Positions 43,712 to 52,947 of a stretch of DNA of 64,000 bases are shown here, in pieces (position 1 is the stretch's first letter; every line of letters begins with the position of its first letter). Location: NCBI GenBank assembly GCA_019694355.1, contig JAIBCB010000002.1:124001-188000 (forward strand), given 5' to 3'. Below the pieces are notes generated by a model. It saw nothing but the letters and a program-made list of their open reading frames with translations. It was not told the origin of the DNA and searched no databases. A program made the position numbers and the translations under genes. This DNA comes from Pyrinomonadaceae bacterium (GTDB lineage Bacteria; Acidobacteriota; Blastocatellia; Pyrinomonadales; Pyrinomonadaceae).

Positions 43712-45469
43712 ATGGAAGACATCTTCAATCCTACAAGTTTCACCATTAAGCAGCTATTCGGCAACACAGACGCCTTGTATCAAATTCCGCGTTACCAACG
43801 TCCGTACTCGTGGGGCGAGGAGCAACTCGAGAATCTTTGGGAGGACCTTCATGATGCGCAAGCGAGCGAACCGTACTATTTCCTCGGCTCGATAATCACC
43901 GCCAAGCCAGATGAGCGATCTAGCTACTTAGATATTGTTGACGGGCAGCAGCGAATTACTACGCTGCTCATTCTGTTTTGCGTCGTTCGCGATCATTATC
44001 CGAAGCTCAACGTGAACGTCATTGACGAAGATCCGTTTGCAATAGATTCTAAGATCATTGAAAGCTCGATAAAATTCAACGACCGATTTGAGCGGCTACG
44101 CCTGAAGACACATTCAAACAACATCAGCGATTTTGAACGTCTTATTTTGAGGCCCGGCGCAACGCGGGGACTCAAGAGGCCAACTAAAAAAGACCTACGA
44201 CGCGAGGAAGCTCCAGAGTACAAGTTCGCAAATACCGCATGCTTCTTTCAAGAACGCCTAAAAGAACTTGGCGCGGAGGCGGTCGGCGAATTCATCAACT
44301 ATCTGTTCAATAAAGTTAAGATCATTCGAATCGATTGCCAGTCGGTCAGCTTCGCAATCAAGCTGTTTCAGGTGCTCAATGACCGTGGTCTTGATCTATC
44401 AAACTCGGACCTTCTCAAGAGCTTCTTAATTGGCGAGATTCATCGAAAATATGCAAGTGAACCAGAACTGCAGAAACAGAAAGAGGAACAGTTCGTCGAT
44501 GACTGGAAAGCATGTCAATCGATTGCCAACGACACTAGCGATTCGCTTAACAATCTTTTTGTTGTATACGAATACTACCTCCTTGCCGAGAATCCCAGGC
44601 ATTCATTGTACGATGAGCTTTCAACTTATTTCGCCAACAAGGATCCGAACGAGATTATAGCCGATTTCAAGAGGTTCCTGACCTACTATAAGACGAAGAT
44701 TTTTGATTGTGAGAGCCCATTGATCTATAGCCTTCGGTACTTGCGATGGAGCAATTTTTGGCCGGCTGTGTTACTCACAGCACTCCATACTTCCTACCCG
44801 GATTTCGAACGCCTAGTGAGCGTCGTAAGACGCTATTTTTACCTAAACTGGTTCGCTGGCTATACGCTTACACGAGTCAAGCAGACGACATTTAACTTGA
44901 TAAAGGCGATCAAGGCCAGCCGAGATCTTGGTGAGGTCGAAGCTGAACTTGAAAAATCACTTACAGAGAATCAAACGGTTGCTCGAGCCAAGGAGCGGTT
45001 GAAGGGAGACATCTATTATGAAGGCTGGTGTAAGCCTCTCCTATTTCTAATGGAGTATAACCAGCAGGACGATCCAAAATTCCTCGAGCTGGATGATAAG
45101 AATATTCACGTCGAGCACATACTGCCTAGAGGATTCGAGAGTCGAGAAGACTGGGGCAAAGTGCATGGCAACGCGGACTTGAAGGCTCGAATGAATACTG
45201 GAGCAAATCTGACGCTGCTTAGTGGAACCAAGAACATTGCCGCGAGCAATTGGGGCTTTGATCGGAAGGTTCAGGCGTATAGCGGTACTGGACTTAACAG
45301 TGTTTCGGATAAGAAAGTGACATCATTTCAGATATCGCAATTGATCGTGAATGACTACAACTCAGGCAAGTTCAAAAAGGTGTGGTCTGATGAGGCTATG
45401 TCGGCTCGATGGTCATGGTATTGTGATCAATTGAAGACCCTCTTCGAAATAGATCTGCAGACGGATTAG
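43712..45469 (+). CDS. DUF262/DUF1524 protein (GmrSD-like modification-dependent nuclease)
   Basis: 585 aa from ATG 43712; the open frame extends upstream to a TTG at 43640 without family similarity. The DUF262 N-domain shows YQIPRYQRPYSWGEEQLENL (about 23-42) and the nucleotide-binding DIVDGQQRITTLLIL (DGQQR at 77-81). The DUF1524 C-domain has an HNH-like site HVEHILPRGF (about 467-476) with NLTLLSGTKNIAASN. GmrSD enzymes cut DNA with glycosylated cytosines using NTP; this single-chain form is typical. Codon use is A+T-richer than its neighbours, suggesting transfer. Stands alone beside a tRNA gene. Confidence 0.88.
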   Translation: MEDIFNPTSFTIKQLFGNTDALYQIPRYQRPYSWGEEQLENLWEDLHDAQASEPYYFLGSIITAKPDERSSYLDIVDGQQRITTLLILFCVVRDHYPKLNVNVIDEDPFAIDSKIIESSIKFNDRFERLRLKTHSNNISDFERLILRPGATRGLKRPTKKDLRREEAPEYKFANTACFFQERLKELGAEAVGEFINYLFNKVKIIRIDCQSVSFAIKLFQVLNDRGLDLSNSDLLKSFLIGEIHRKYASEPELQKQKEEQFVDDWKACQSIANDTSDSLNNLFVVYEYYLLAENPRHSLYDELSTYFANKDPNEIIADFKRFLTYYKTKIFDCESPLIYSLRYLRWSNFWPAVLLTALHTSYPDFERLVSVVRRYFYLNWFAGYTLTRVKQTTFNLIKAIKASRDLGEVEAELEKSLTENQTVARAKERLKGDIYYEGWCKPLLFLMEYNQQDDPKFLELDDKNIHVEHILPRGFESREDWGKVHGNADLKARMNTGANLTLLSGTKNIAASNWGFDRKVQAYSGTGLNSVSDKKVTSFQISQLIVNDYNSGKFKKVWSDEAMSARWSWYCDQLKTLFEIDLQTD

Positions 45470-45574
45470 CGCGCATGTCATTTATAAAAATTCGAGCGAA
45501 TCTAAGCGACGCTCAATGCGTTTGAAACCCAACGTATTCGATTCTATAACCAGCGAGGATATGGCTTATGTCAC

Positions 45575-45607
45575 AAAACGCGAAACGGGCACCGCAATGG
45601 TGCCCGT
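45575..45607 (-). terminator. Terminator hairpin after tRNA-Asn
   Basis: ACGGGCACC (45585-45593) pairs perfectly with GGTGCCCGT (45599-45607) over a 5-nt loop. On the minus strand it follows the tRNA by 16 nt and continues TTCGCGTTTTG. Confidence 0.75.
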
Positions 45608-45623
45608 AACTTGTTGATCAAAT

Positions 45624-45698
<75 letters not shown>

Positions 45699-45846
45699 AT
45701 ATGGCGTGCCCTTGTGCGAAACAGAGGGCGAACCTAAAGATTAGGAATTTTGGTGAAGAGTGTCAAGTAAATCGGGTCATCTTGAGCGTTCTTAGTCCGC
45801 GTAGGGGATGTTTGACTCTGGCCCAGGGTAAAAGGCCGTTGAATTG

Positions 45847-45866
45847 CCACGAGCTTTAGCTCGTGG
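45847..45866. repeat. Dispersed palindrome CCACGAGC/GCTCGTGG
   Basis: Eight-base arms with TTTA loop, preceded by GAATTG, same design and orientation as 4509-4528. Confidence 0.8.
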
Positions 45867-45957
45867 TTAGCGTTCCTAGATCTCCTGCCGGAGCGTGCGG
45901 AGCATGCGACAGAAGCCATTGTCGGCGGCAAGCCGCCTCCAGAAGGGTCGGTGCACG

Positions 45958-46333
45958 CTTATCGGTCGGGCGAGCCCGACCGCACTGCAATGCGGCAAGC
46001 CGCGTCAGAGGTTGGTTTTGGGATCGGTTCCACGGCATAAAATGCCGTGGCAATTCGGGGGGAGTTGCGTTGAGTGTTACGCCCTTACTAACGTGCGGGC
46101 TTCTGCAACGCTAACCGCCCGCTTACGCAGGCGGTTCTGACTGCGCTCATCGGTCGGGCGAGCCCGACCGCACTGCAATGCGGCAAGCCGCCTCCGAGGA
46201 TGGTTGTGGGGCATGGTTCCACGGCATAAATGCCGTGGCAATTCGGGGGAAGCTGCGTAGAATGTTACGCCCTAACTAATGTGCGGGCCTCTGCAACTGA
46301 CCGCCCGCTCACGCAGGCGGTTCTGACTGCGGA
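45958..46333. repeat. Tandem duplication, two units of about 187 nt
   Basis: Unit 1 45958-46144, unit 2 46147-46333. Both run in the same order: ATCGGTCGGGCGAGCCCGAC, CACTGCAATGCGGCAAGCCG, a CCACGGCAT palindrome, CAATTCGGGG, TTACGCCCT, and GCAGGCGGTTCTGACTGCG. Differences are scattered substitutions and 1-4-nt indels. The first 40 nt also occur at 4980-5020. Confidence 0.85.
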
Positions 46334-46763
46334 CGAAGCCGTGCGGCTTTGCCGCTCTATTTGCGGAATCGTTTCGGTGCGGGCGAAACACTGGCAGGCT
46401 CTGGTGCCAGAACCTCCGCTTTTCCGGTCTGCCGCCCAAAGATGGCTGCGGCTTTGCCGCCGTTGTTCGGAGGCTGAGCCTCCGAGGATCGAGGAGCCTG
46501 AGCGCCGGTGAAGCAAGCTTCACCGCAAATAGACGGGCGGAGCCCGAAAGAAAGATCGAGGTTCGAGGTGCAAGGTTCCAAGTTCCACGGTCTGGGTTCC
46601 CGATTCCAGATTCTGGATTCCGGATTCCGAGCCCGAACGACATCGAGGTTTTGTTCGTGCATTCGTGGCGACACCAAAGTTCCAGGTTCCAAGTTCCAGA
46701 TTCCAGGTTCGAGGTTAAACGCCTATCGGCCGCAGGCAGTTCGGACAAATCGCGGCTCGTCGG

Positions 46764-46769
46764 TATAAT
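46764..46769 (+). promoter_or_regulatory. Candidate -10 element of guaA
   Basis: TATAAT in context CGTCGGTATAATCTTG, 23-35 nt before the candidate start codons. TTCGGA at 46740 is a weak -35 with 18-nt spacing. Confidence 0.55.
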
Positions 46770-46791
46770 CTTGCTTTAACTTCCGGGGAGC

Positions 46792-48348
46792 TTGCAGTAC
46801 GTTTTGAAGCACGAACTTATTCTCATACTCGATTTTGGGTCGCAATATACGCAACTGATCGCACGGCGCATACGTGAGCAGGGCGTTTATTGCGAGATAT
46901 TGCCGTTTCACACGCCGGTCGAAGCGATACTCGAACGGCAGCCGAAAGGCATTATCCTGTCGGGCGGGCCTTCGAGCGTGACCGAAGACGATGCTCCGCG
47001 AGTTGGCAATGATTTTTACGAAAGGGTCAATGTTCCGATCCTCGGCATCTGCTATGGAATGCAGCTCATCGCGTTCGATCTCGGCGGAAAGAGCGAACCT
47101 GCGGCACGACGCGAATACGGCCATGCAAAGCTCAAGGTCTTGAGCGGCGGGACGCGGCTTTTTAATGGATTGCCGTTCGAGCTCGATGTCTGGATGAGCC
47201 ATGGCGATCATGTTACGCAGCTGCCGGAAGGCTTTGTCTCGACGGCGACGACCGGCGATGTCATCACGGCGATCGAGAATGAGGCGAAAGGGATATTTGC
47301 CGTGCAGTTTCATCCCGAGGTCACCCACACGCCGGCGGGCAGCGAGATCTTGCGAAACTTTGTCTTCGATGTCTGCGGGTGCACGGGCGATTGGACGGCT
47401 TCGGGTTTTATCGCCGAAGAGGTCGCGAAGATCCGCGAGACGGTCGGCGAGACAGGCCGCGTGATCTGCGGGCTTTCGGGCGGCGTGGACTCGACGGTCG
47501 CCGCGATGCTCGTGCACGAGGCGATCGGCGAGCGGCAACACTGCATTTTCGTGAACAACGGCCTTCTGCGTGCCGGTGAGTTCGATGACACGCTGAAACT
47601 CTATCGCGACACGATGAAGCTCAACGTTACGGGCGTCGATGCTTCAGCGGAATTCTATGCCGATCTTGCCGGTGTTACCGACCCTGAGAAAAAGCGAAAG
47701 GCGATCGGAGCGAGGTTCATAAAGGTCTTTGAAGAAGAAGCAAAGAAGGGCGAAAAGGCAGCGTGGCTCGTGCAGGGCACGCTCTATCCGGACGTGATCG
47801 AATCGGTGAGCCTTCGCGGTGCGTCGGTTACGATCAAGACGCATCACAACGTAGGCGGTCTTCCCGAAAAGATGGATCTAAAGCTCATCGAACCGCTGCG
47901 CGAACTCTTTAAGGACGAGGTTCGGCTGATCGGACGCGATCTGAAGGTGCCGGAAGAGATCCTCCGGCGGCATCCTTTTCCCGGCCCGGGACTCGGCGTG
48001 CGTATCCTCGGGGAAGTGACGCCGGAGAAGGTCGCTGTATTGCAGCAGGCCGACCGCATCTTTATCGAGGAGCTGAAGACATCCGAGCTTTACGATGAGG
48101 TATGGCAGGCATTTGCCGTGCTTCTGCCGGTGCAGTCCGTTGGTGTGATGGGTGATTTCCGCACTTACGAGCAGACGGCCGTCCTGCGGGCTGTCACGAG
48201 CACGGACGGAATGACCGCCGATTGGGCACGCCTGCCGCACGAGTTTCTCGCACGCGTCTCTTCTCGCATCACGAGCGAGGTCCGCGGCATCAACCGCGTC
48301 GTTTACGACATCTCGTCAAAACCGCCAAGCACCATCGAATGGGAGTAG
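46792..48348 (+). CDS. guaA: GMP synthase (glutamine-hydrolysing)
   Basis: 518 aa. Glutamine amidotransferase domain with nucleophile Cys in GICYGMQ and His/Glu in [12 protein letters not shown]-PPase P-loop SGGVDST at about 229-235; the C-terminal dimerisation domain ends in PPSTIEWE. Makes GMP from XMP. No ATG is available: TTG 46792 or TTG 46804 ([18 protein letters not shown]). GGGGAG at 46785-46790 is 1 nt from the first and 13 from the second, so the start stays open. Confidence 0.95.
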   Translation: MQYVLKHELILILDFGSQYTQLIARRIREQGVYCEILPFHTPVEAILERQPKGIILSGGPSSVTEDDAPRVGNDFYERVNVPILGICYGMQLIAFDLGGKSEPAARREYGHAKLKVLSGGTRLFNGLPFELDVWMSHGDHVTQLPEGFVSTATTGDVITAIENEAKGIFAVQFHPEVTHTPAGSEILRNFVFDVCGCTGDWTASGFIAEEVAKIRETVGETGRVICGLSGGVDSTVAAMLVHEAIGERQHCIFVNNGLLRAGEFDDTLKLYRDTMKLNVTGVDASAEFYADLAGVTDPEKKRKAIGARFIKVFEEEAKKGEKAAWLVQGTLYPDVIESVSLRGASVTIKTHHNVGGLPEKMDLKLIEPLRELFKDEVRLIGRDLKVPEEILRRHPFPGPGLGVRILGEVTPEKVAVLQQADRIFIEELKTSELYDEVWQAFAVLLPVQSVGVMGDFRTYEQTAVLRAVTSTDGMTADWARLPHEFLARVSSRITSEVRGINRVVYDISSKPPSTIEWE

Positions 48349-48360
48349 AATTGTATTGAC

Positions 48361-49212
48361 CTAATTCACTCGCGACACCGGGAAAGTCTTGCCGTCGGCG
48401 CGATAGAAGGTGCCGGTGCTGTAATTCTCGTCGTCGAATGAAAAGCTGTTGACTCCGCCGTCCTTTGTGTCTGCATTGAATGCGAGCGCGTCCAGCGTCG
48501 GTTTGAAGATCTCGACGCCCTTGCCTTTTGCCCAGCGAACTGCGTAGTTCTGGCCAACCTTCTTCACGGTACATGAGGTCGTCCCAACGTTGTATTTACC
48601 CTCGAAAACGCCCGAGACGGAACCGGATGGTTGATCGGCCGGCTTGTTCGCTTCCTTGAGCCACTTGAGCAGGCTGCCGCTCGTGCCGTAAACGATGTTG
48701 TCGATCTTCCACGATTCCGTGCCCGCGGACATTTCGAACCTGATCGTTTTCGGCTCGCCAAAATTCGTGAACGTTACATTGACGGTCGCCTTCTTTTCGT
48801 TCTTCTCGTCGATCTTGCCGGTGCCGATCTTAAAGTCCTTGATCTCGACGTCCTGCGCGTCGTAGAGCGGATCGCCGTCGATCGCGCCAACATCGCTCGT
48901 GTGCGTCGTCGCATCCTTCCAGATCAGGTCTGCAAGCTGCTTACTGAAGTATTTATCGACAAGCGCGCGATCCTTCGATTGGAAGAACGGACTCTTCTGG
49001 GCGTCGTGAGCTTTATAGAGAGCTTGGACGACCGTTTCGGGTGCCGGAAGATCGATCTTTCCAACGCCTGACAGCGGAGTTGAGCTTGGCGAGGGAGTTG
49101 CCGCTTCCATATTGGCCGCAGCGTTGGTGTTGGCCGCGGGCTTGAATAGGCCGCAGCCTGCGACGGCAAGTACTAAAAGGGATATCGGACAGACGGAATT
49201 TAGGAGCTTCAT
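48361..49212 (-). CDS. Lipoprotein of unknown function
   Basis: 283 aa from ATG 49212 (another ATG lies 6 nt upstream). Lipobox VAGC after MKLLNSVCPISLLVLAV. Asn/Ala/Pro-rich linker, then a DUF3828-like segment (APETVVQALYKAHDAQKSPFF...DKYFSKQLADLIWKDAT) and a small C-terminal beta domain (FEGKYNVGTTSCTVKKVGQN...FSFDDENYSTGTFYRADGK). No catalytic motif. Converges with guaA, 12 nt apart. Confidence 0.72.
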   Translation of the reverse strand: MKLLNSVCPISLLVLAVAGCGLFKPAANTNAAANMEAATPSPSSTPLSGVGKIDLPAPETVVQALYKAHDAQKSPFFQSKDRALVDKYFSKQLADLIWKDATTHTSDVGAIDGDPLYDAQDVEIKDFKIGTGKIDEKNEKKATVNVTFTNFGEPKTIRFEMSAGTESWKIDNIVYGTSGSLLKWLKEANKPADQPSGSVSGVFEGKYNVGTTSCTVKKVGQNYAVRWAKGKGVEIFKPTLDALAFNADTKDGGVNSFSFDDENYSTGTFYRADGKTFPVSRVN

Positions 49213-49320
49213 ATGCATTTGCGATCGACCCGAAACACGAAAATAAAGAACTTCGTGTGATAATTGAAACATATCTGCGTCGAATTGAGTAAAAGACAGA
49301 AAATCATATGAGGTGAAATT

Positions 49321-51093
49321 ATGTTTAAAAGCAGGGTTCGTCTTGTCGTCCCCTTACTCTTTGTACTGCTTGCGTCCGCTGTCTATGGGCAAAAGGGCCT
49401 AAAGCTTGACTACACCGTCTCGTTGTCGGATCCGGCAACAAGACAGTTCCACATAACGACCGATATCGCGAATATCGATCAGCCGGAACTTCGTTTGAGT
49501 CTTCCGACGTGGGCACCGGGCTGGTACACGGTCGAGAACTATTTCAAGAATGTTCTGCGTTTTCGTATCACAGATGCCAACGGCAAAGTGCTGCCGATGC
49601 GGATGGTCAAAAAACAGACCTGGTCGGTCAATACCAAAGGCATCAAGCAGATCCGCGTTGATTACGACTATCGGGCGACCGTTCTGGCACTCAACCAAGC
49701 GAAGATCGCGGACGATTACGCGTTCTTTACCGGCATCGAACTCTTTCTCGAAGCAGAAGGCCATCGCAACACGCCTGCGAACGTGCATTTCAAGGTCCCT
49801 GCGGGCTGGGATCTGATCTCTGCCCTTCGCGAAACGTCCGATCCGATGACCTATGTTGCGGATAATTACGACGTGCTTGTCGATGCTCCGGCCGAGATGG
49901 GCAAGTTCGACCTTTTGAAATATGAGGTCGAGGGCAAACCGCATTACTTCGTGGCAAATCCCGCGGGAACGTTCAGTCATGACAAAGCGGTGAAATTCAC
50001 GGAGATGCTCTCAAAGGTCGTGCAGGCGGACAGCAAGATGTTCGGCGGGCTTCCGTACGAAAAGTACGTCTCGTTCTACTTCTTCACGCCACCCGAATCA
50101 AATGCGGGCGGTGCTCTCGAACATTTGAATTCATTTGTGGCCTTCGCTCCGAGAGGTGATGTCGCAACGCCCGAAATGATCATTGGCACGGCGGCACACG
50201 AGTATTTTCACCTTTGGAATGTAAAGCGGATCCGCCCGGCCGAGATGTGGCCATACGACTATTCGCGTGAGAATGAAACGCCGCTTCTTTGGGTCTCTGA
50301 GGGCTTCACGAACTATTACGGCGTTGTTTCGCGTTACCGCGGCGGACTTTCGACCGTGGAGAGTTTCCTTAATTCGGCAGCATCTGCCGCTGCGGGCGTC
50401 GAGGGCAATGAGGTGCGGAACTACGTTTCGCCTGCAAACGCTTCGGTCTCGACCTGGGCGGGCTATGACACGCCGGTCGCGTTCGGTATCTCTTATTACA
50501 CTCAGGGCCAAAACCTCGGAGCACTGCTCGACCTTTCGATCCGGAACGATTCGGACGGGCAATACAGCCTCGACGATGTGATGCGGACGCTCTATAACGA
50601 TTTTTATAAGAAGGGCCGCGGTTTCACGACCGAAGATATGATCTCGATCGTCAACAAACTGACGAAAAAGGACTACCACTCGTTCTACGACAAATACGTT
50701 TGGGGTACGGACGTGCCGAATTACGACGAGATCTTTGGATATGCGGGCTATCGCCTAAACAAGACGATGCAAAAAGTTGCCGATCCGGGCTTCAACGGCA
50801 GATTCCGCAACGGCGGCCTTCTGATCAATAGCCTGGAAGTGGGCAGCGCCGCCGCCAATGCCGGTTTCAAAAAAGGCGATGTCGTTGAAAAGGTGGACGG
50901 AAAACCTCTCTCTTTTGGGTCTTTCCAGGACCTTGCGGGGAAAGAGGCCGAATTTACGATCAAGCGTGACGGCGCGGAGCAGACGATCAAAATGGTGGTC
51001 GGAACCCGTGATGTCGAGCGTTACGAGCTTGTAAGTTTGCCGACCCCGACCGCAAAACAGCAAAAGATCCGCGACGGCTGGCTCGCGCGGTAG
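49321..51093 (+). CDS. M61 family glycyl aminopeptidase-like protein with PDZ domain
   Basis: 590 aa. Signal peptide ending at SAVYGQ; GAGGTGA lies 4 nt before the ATG. N-terminal beta domain (LSLPTWAPGWYTVENYFKNV), zinc site HEYFH at about 293-297 with the third ligand E near 327 in VSEGFTNYY, and a C-terminal PDZ domain (GGLLINSLEVGSAAANAGFK, KKGDVVEKVDGKPL). Secreted peptidase; M61 members prefer N-terminal glycine or alanine. Confidence 0.93.
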   Translation: MFKSRVRLVVPLLFVLLASAVYGQKGLKLDYTVSLSDPATRQFHITTDIANIDQPELRLSLPTWAPGWYTVENYFKNVLRFRITDANGKVLPMRMVKKQTWSVNTKGIKQIRVDYDYRATVLALNQAKIADDYAFFTGIELFLEAEGHRNTPANVHFKVPAGWDLISALRETSDPMTYVADNYDVLVDAPAEMGKFDLLKYEVEGKPHYFVANPAGTFSHDKAVKFTEMLSKVVQADSKMFGGLPYEKYVSFYFFTPPESNAGGALEHLNSFVAFAPRGDVATPEMIIGTAAHEYFHLWNVKRIRPAEMWPYDYSRENETPLLWVSEGFTNYYGVVSRYRGGLSTVESFLNSAASAAAGVEGNEVRNYVSPANASVSTWAGYDTPVAFGISYYTQGQNLGALLDLSIRNDSDGQYSLDDVMRTLYNDFYKKGRGFTTEDMISIVNKLTKKDYHSFYDKYVWGTDVPNYDEIFGYAGYRLNKTMQKVADPGFNGRFRNGGLLINSLEVGSAAANAGFKKGDVVEKVDGKPLSFGSFQDLAGKEAEFTIKRDGAEQTIKMVVGTRDVERYELVSLPTPTAKQQKIRDGWLAR

Positions 51094-51117
51094 CAACACT
51101 GCCGTTTAGACCGATCG

Positions 51118-51175
51118 GATGCCCGTTCAAGGCGATATTGTCGTCCTGAGCGGGCGTCTTCTTGCTCTATTTTTG
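51118..51175 (+). terminator. Possible terminator after M61 gene
   Basis: GATGCCCG pairs with CGGGCGTC over a 25-nt loop; a T-rich tail TTCTTGCTCTATTTTTG follows. The long loop lowers confidence. Confidence 0.4.
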
Positions 51176-51316
51176 TCTTATTTCCCGATCGGCCTCCGGA
51201 GTCCCGCAAGCCGCCTCTACTTCCTTGACCCATAAAATAGGCGCGTGGTAACCTTAATCCTTTTGAGTATGCGGCCTTTTTGTACCGTGATCGGGCCGTG
51301 TCAAGGGTAAGTTCTT

Positions 51317-51757
51317 ATGCATCTATTTGCCGCGATCCAACTGTTCCCCGACGGGACGATGCTCGTACACATTGCGATCATTCTCGTCATGATCTGGATA
51401 CTCAATAAGACCCTTTTTAAGCCGATCTACGCGATCCTTGATGCCCGCGAGAAGAACAAGAGTCATCATGGCGGCGAGGCCGGAGCGATCCTCGAAGATG
51501 TCGCTGCAAAAGAGGCTGTTTACACAAGTGAGATCCGCGATGCTCGAAATGAGGGCTATAAGCTGATCGAAGAGCGTCACAATACTGCAGTCGCAGTCAG
51601 GACCGAGGCACTCGGTATGGCGAAAGAAGAAACCGCTGCGACCCTCGATGCTGGGCGTTCAGACATTGAGCGGCAGACGAACGCGGCTCGACTTGAGATC
51701 GAGTCGGGTGCAGAAAAGATGGCCGATCACATTGCGGCAACTATTTTGAAGGGCTAG
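51317..51757 (+). CDS. atpF': ATP synthase F0 subunit b'
   Basis: 146 aa. One N-terminal membrane helix (GTMLVHIAIILVMIWILNKTL), then a long charged stator helix from about 40 to the end. The HFKP-like turn KTLFKPIYAILDAREK matches b-type subunits. It forms a heterodimer with the next gene's product. No atpB or atpE precedes it; 223 nt of non-coding DNA do. AAGGG lies about 8 nt upstream. Confidence 0.88.
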   Translation: MHLFAAIQLFPDGTMLVHIAIILVMIWILNKTLFKPIYAILDAREKNKSHHGGEAGAILEDVAAKEAVYTSEIRDARNEGYKLIEERHNTAVAVRTEALGMAKEETAATLDAGRSDIERQTNAARLEIESGAEKMADHIAATILKG

Positions 51758-51763
51758 AGAGAT

Positions 51764-52327
51764 ATGATGATCGCCGTGATCAACACAATTTTGCTGTCGG
51801 CCGCACCACACGGTGCGGGCGAACCGGGCTTTTATGACAAGTGGCTCAATATCCCCGGTTTTGAAGCTTGGAAGTTCATTAACCTCGCGATCTTTGTTGT
51901 CGCAATGACGATCATCCTTAAAAAGCATTTGAGCGCGGGCTTTAAGCAGAAGCGGGAAGAGATCCGTGCCGACCTGATCCGTGCCGAGAACGAAAAAAAG
52001 GCGGCTCTCGAACGGCTGACGGACATCGAGGGCAAACTCGCACAGAAAGACACTGAGAAGGCGGAAATACTCACGCGTGCTAGGGCCGAGGCGGAAGCTG
52101 ACGAGAAGGCTCTTGCCGACCAGACGGAATCGGACGTTGCCCGTCTCAAGGGGCAGACCCAAGCAGAACTGAACCGTCTGGCCAATCAATCGCGTAGCGC
52201 TTTGCGCAGATTTTCGGCCGAGGAGAGCGTCAGGCTCGCTGAGCAGCGTCTTCGCAGTCAGATCGATGGGCCGATCGACTCGCGTCTTATTAAGAGCGGT
52301 ATCGCCGAGATCGGAGGTTTGAACTAA
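51764..52327 (+). CDS. atpF: ATP synthase F0 subunit b
   Basis: 187 aa. Membrane helix at about 37-53 (AWKFINLAIFVVAMTIILKK), then a stator helix with the KREEIRADLIRAENEKKAAL pattern. The leading 30 residues before the helix are longer than in E. coli AtpF. The stop overlaps atpH by 1 nt (TAATG). Confidence 0.9.
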   Translation: MMIAVINTILLSAAPHGAGEPGFYDKWLNIPGFEAWKFINLAIFVVAMTIILKKHLSAGFKQKREEIRADLIRAENEKKAALERLTDIEGKLAQKDTEKAEILTRARAEAEADEKALADQTESDVARLKGQTQAELNRLANQSRSALRRFSAEESVRLAEQRLRSQIDGPIDSRLIKSGIAEIGGLN

Positions 52328-52869
52328 TGAGCACCGAGACGATCGCACGACGATACGCAATTGCATTGGCCGACGTTGTAACAAAGGGCAACAACGCCGA
52401 AACCATCAAGAATGAGCTTGCAGGCTGGAGCGAGATGATCGGCGCAAGCTCTGATCTGCAGTCCGTTTTTGCAAGCCCTGCGATACAGCATGGCTCCAAG
52501 GAAAAGGTGCTTGAAACACTGATCGCTAAGGTTTCGCCTTCGAAAACAACATCGAATTTCCTACGGGTCCTTGTCAAAAATGACCGCATCGGCGAATTGC
52601 CGCAGATCCGAGAGCGATTTGAGGAAGAGCTGGCGGCACGCAGCGGCGTTGTCGTCGCCTCGGTCGTGTCTGCCCGCGATCTTCCGGACAGCGAGAAGGG
52701 AGCGTTTCAGGCAAACCTCGAAAAGCTTACCGGGCGTAAGGTCGAGATCGAATACGGAGTCGACCCCGAGATCATTGGCGGCGTCGTAACGCGTATCGGT
52801 TCGACCGTGTATGATTCGTCGGTGCGGACGAAGCTCGACAATCTACGCGAAGAGTTGGCGGCGGCGTAA
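52327..52869 (+). CDS. atpH: ATP synthase F1 subunit delta
   Basis: 180 aa OSCP-type subunit joining the b stator to F1. N-terminal helical bundle (TIARRYAIALADVVTKGN), the central FLRVLVKNDRIGELPQIRERF, and the C-terminal GVDPEIIGGVVTRIGSTVYDSSV signature are all present. Translationally coupled to atpF. Confidence 0.93.
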   Translation: MSTETIARRYAIALADVVTKGNNAETIKNELAGWSEMIGASSDLQSVFASPAIQHGSKEKVLETLIAKVSPSKTTSNFLRVLVKNDRIGELPQIRERFEEELAARSGVVVASVVSARDLPDSEKGAFQANLEKLTGRKVEIEYGVDPEIIGGVVTRIGSTVYDSSVRTKLDNLREELAAA

Positions 52870-52947
52870 GGTTTGAACAAAAGTTTTTTTCAGCAGTTAT
52901 TTGGATATCTGAATTTTAGCAGCCGATAGAAGGCAAAAGCAGGAAAA

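Larger units (their letters stand above)
45699..46763. repeat. Second intergenic repeat nest
   Basis: About 1.1 kb without a convincing gene. Holds a palindrome at 45847-45866, a tandem duplication of about 187 nt (45958-46144 and 46147-46333), GC-rich hairpin DNA to about 46550, then low-complexity TTCCAAGTTCCAG-type steps at 46557-46717. The piece GTGCATTCGTGGCGACACC (46656-46674) is the reverse complement of a similar piece near 5027-5045. Confidence 0.75.

Noticed and set aside
45958..46333. CRISPR array or insertion sequence in the repeat nest
   Set aside because: Two long diverged units, no regular spacers, no transposase ORF, no terminal repeats.
45895..46511. Small frames of 80-95 codons in the duplicated region
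   Set aside because: The frame repeats simply reflect the 187-nt duplication and encode palindromes.
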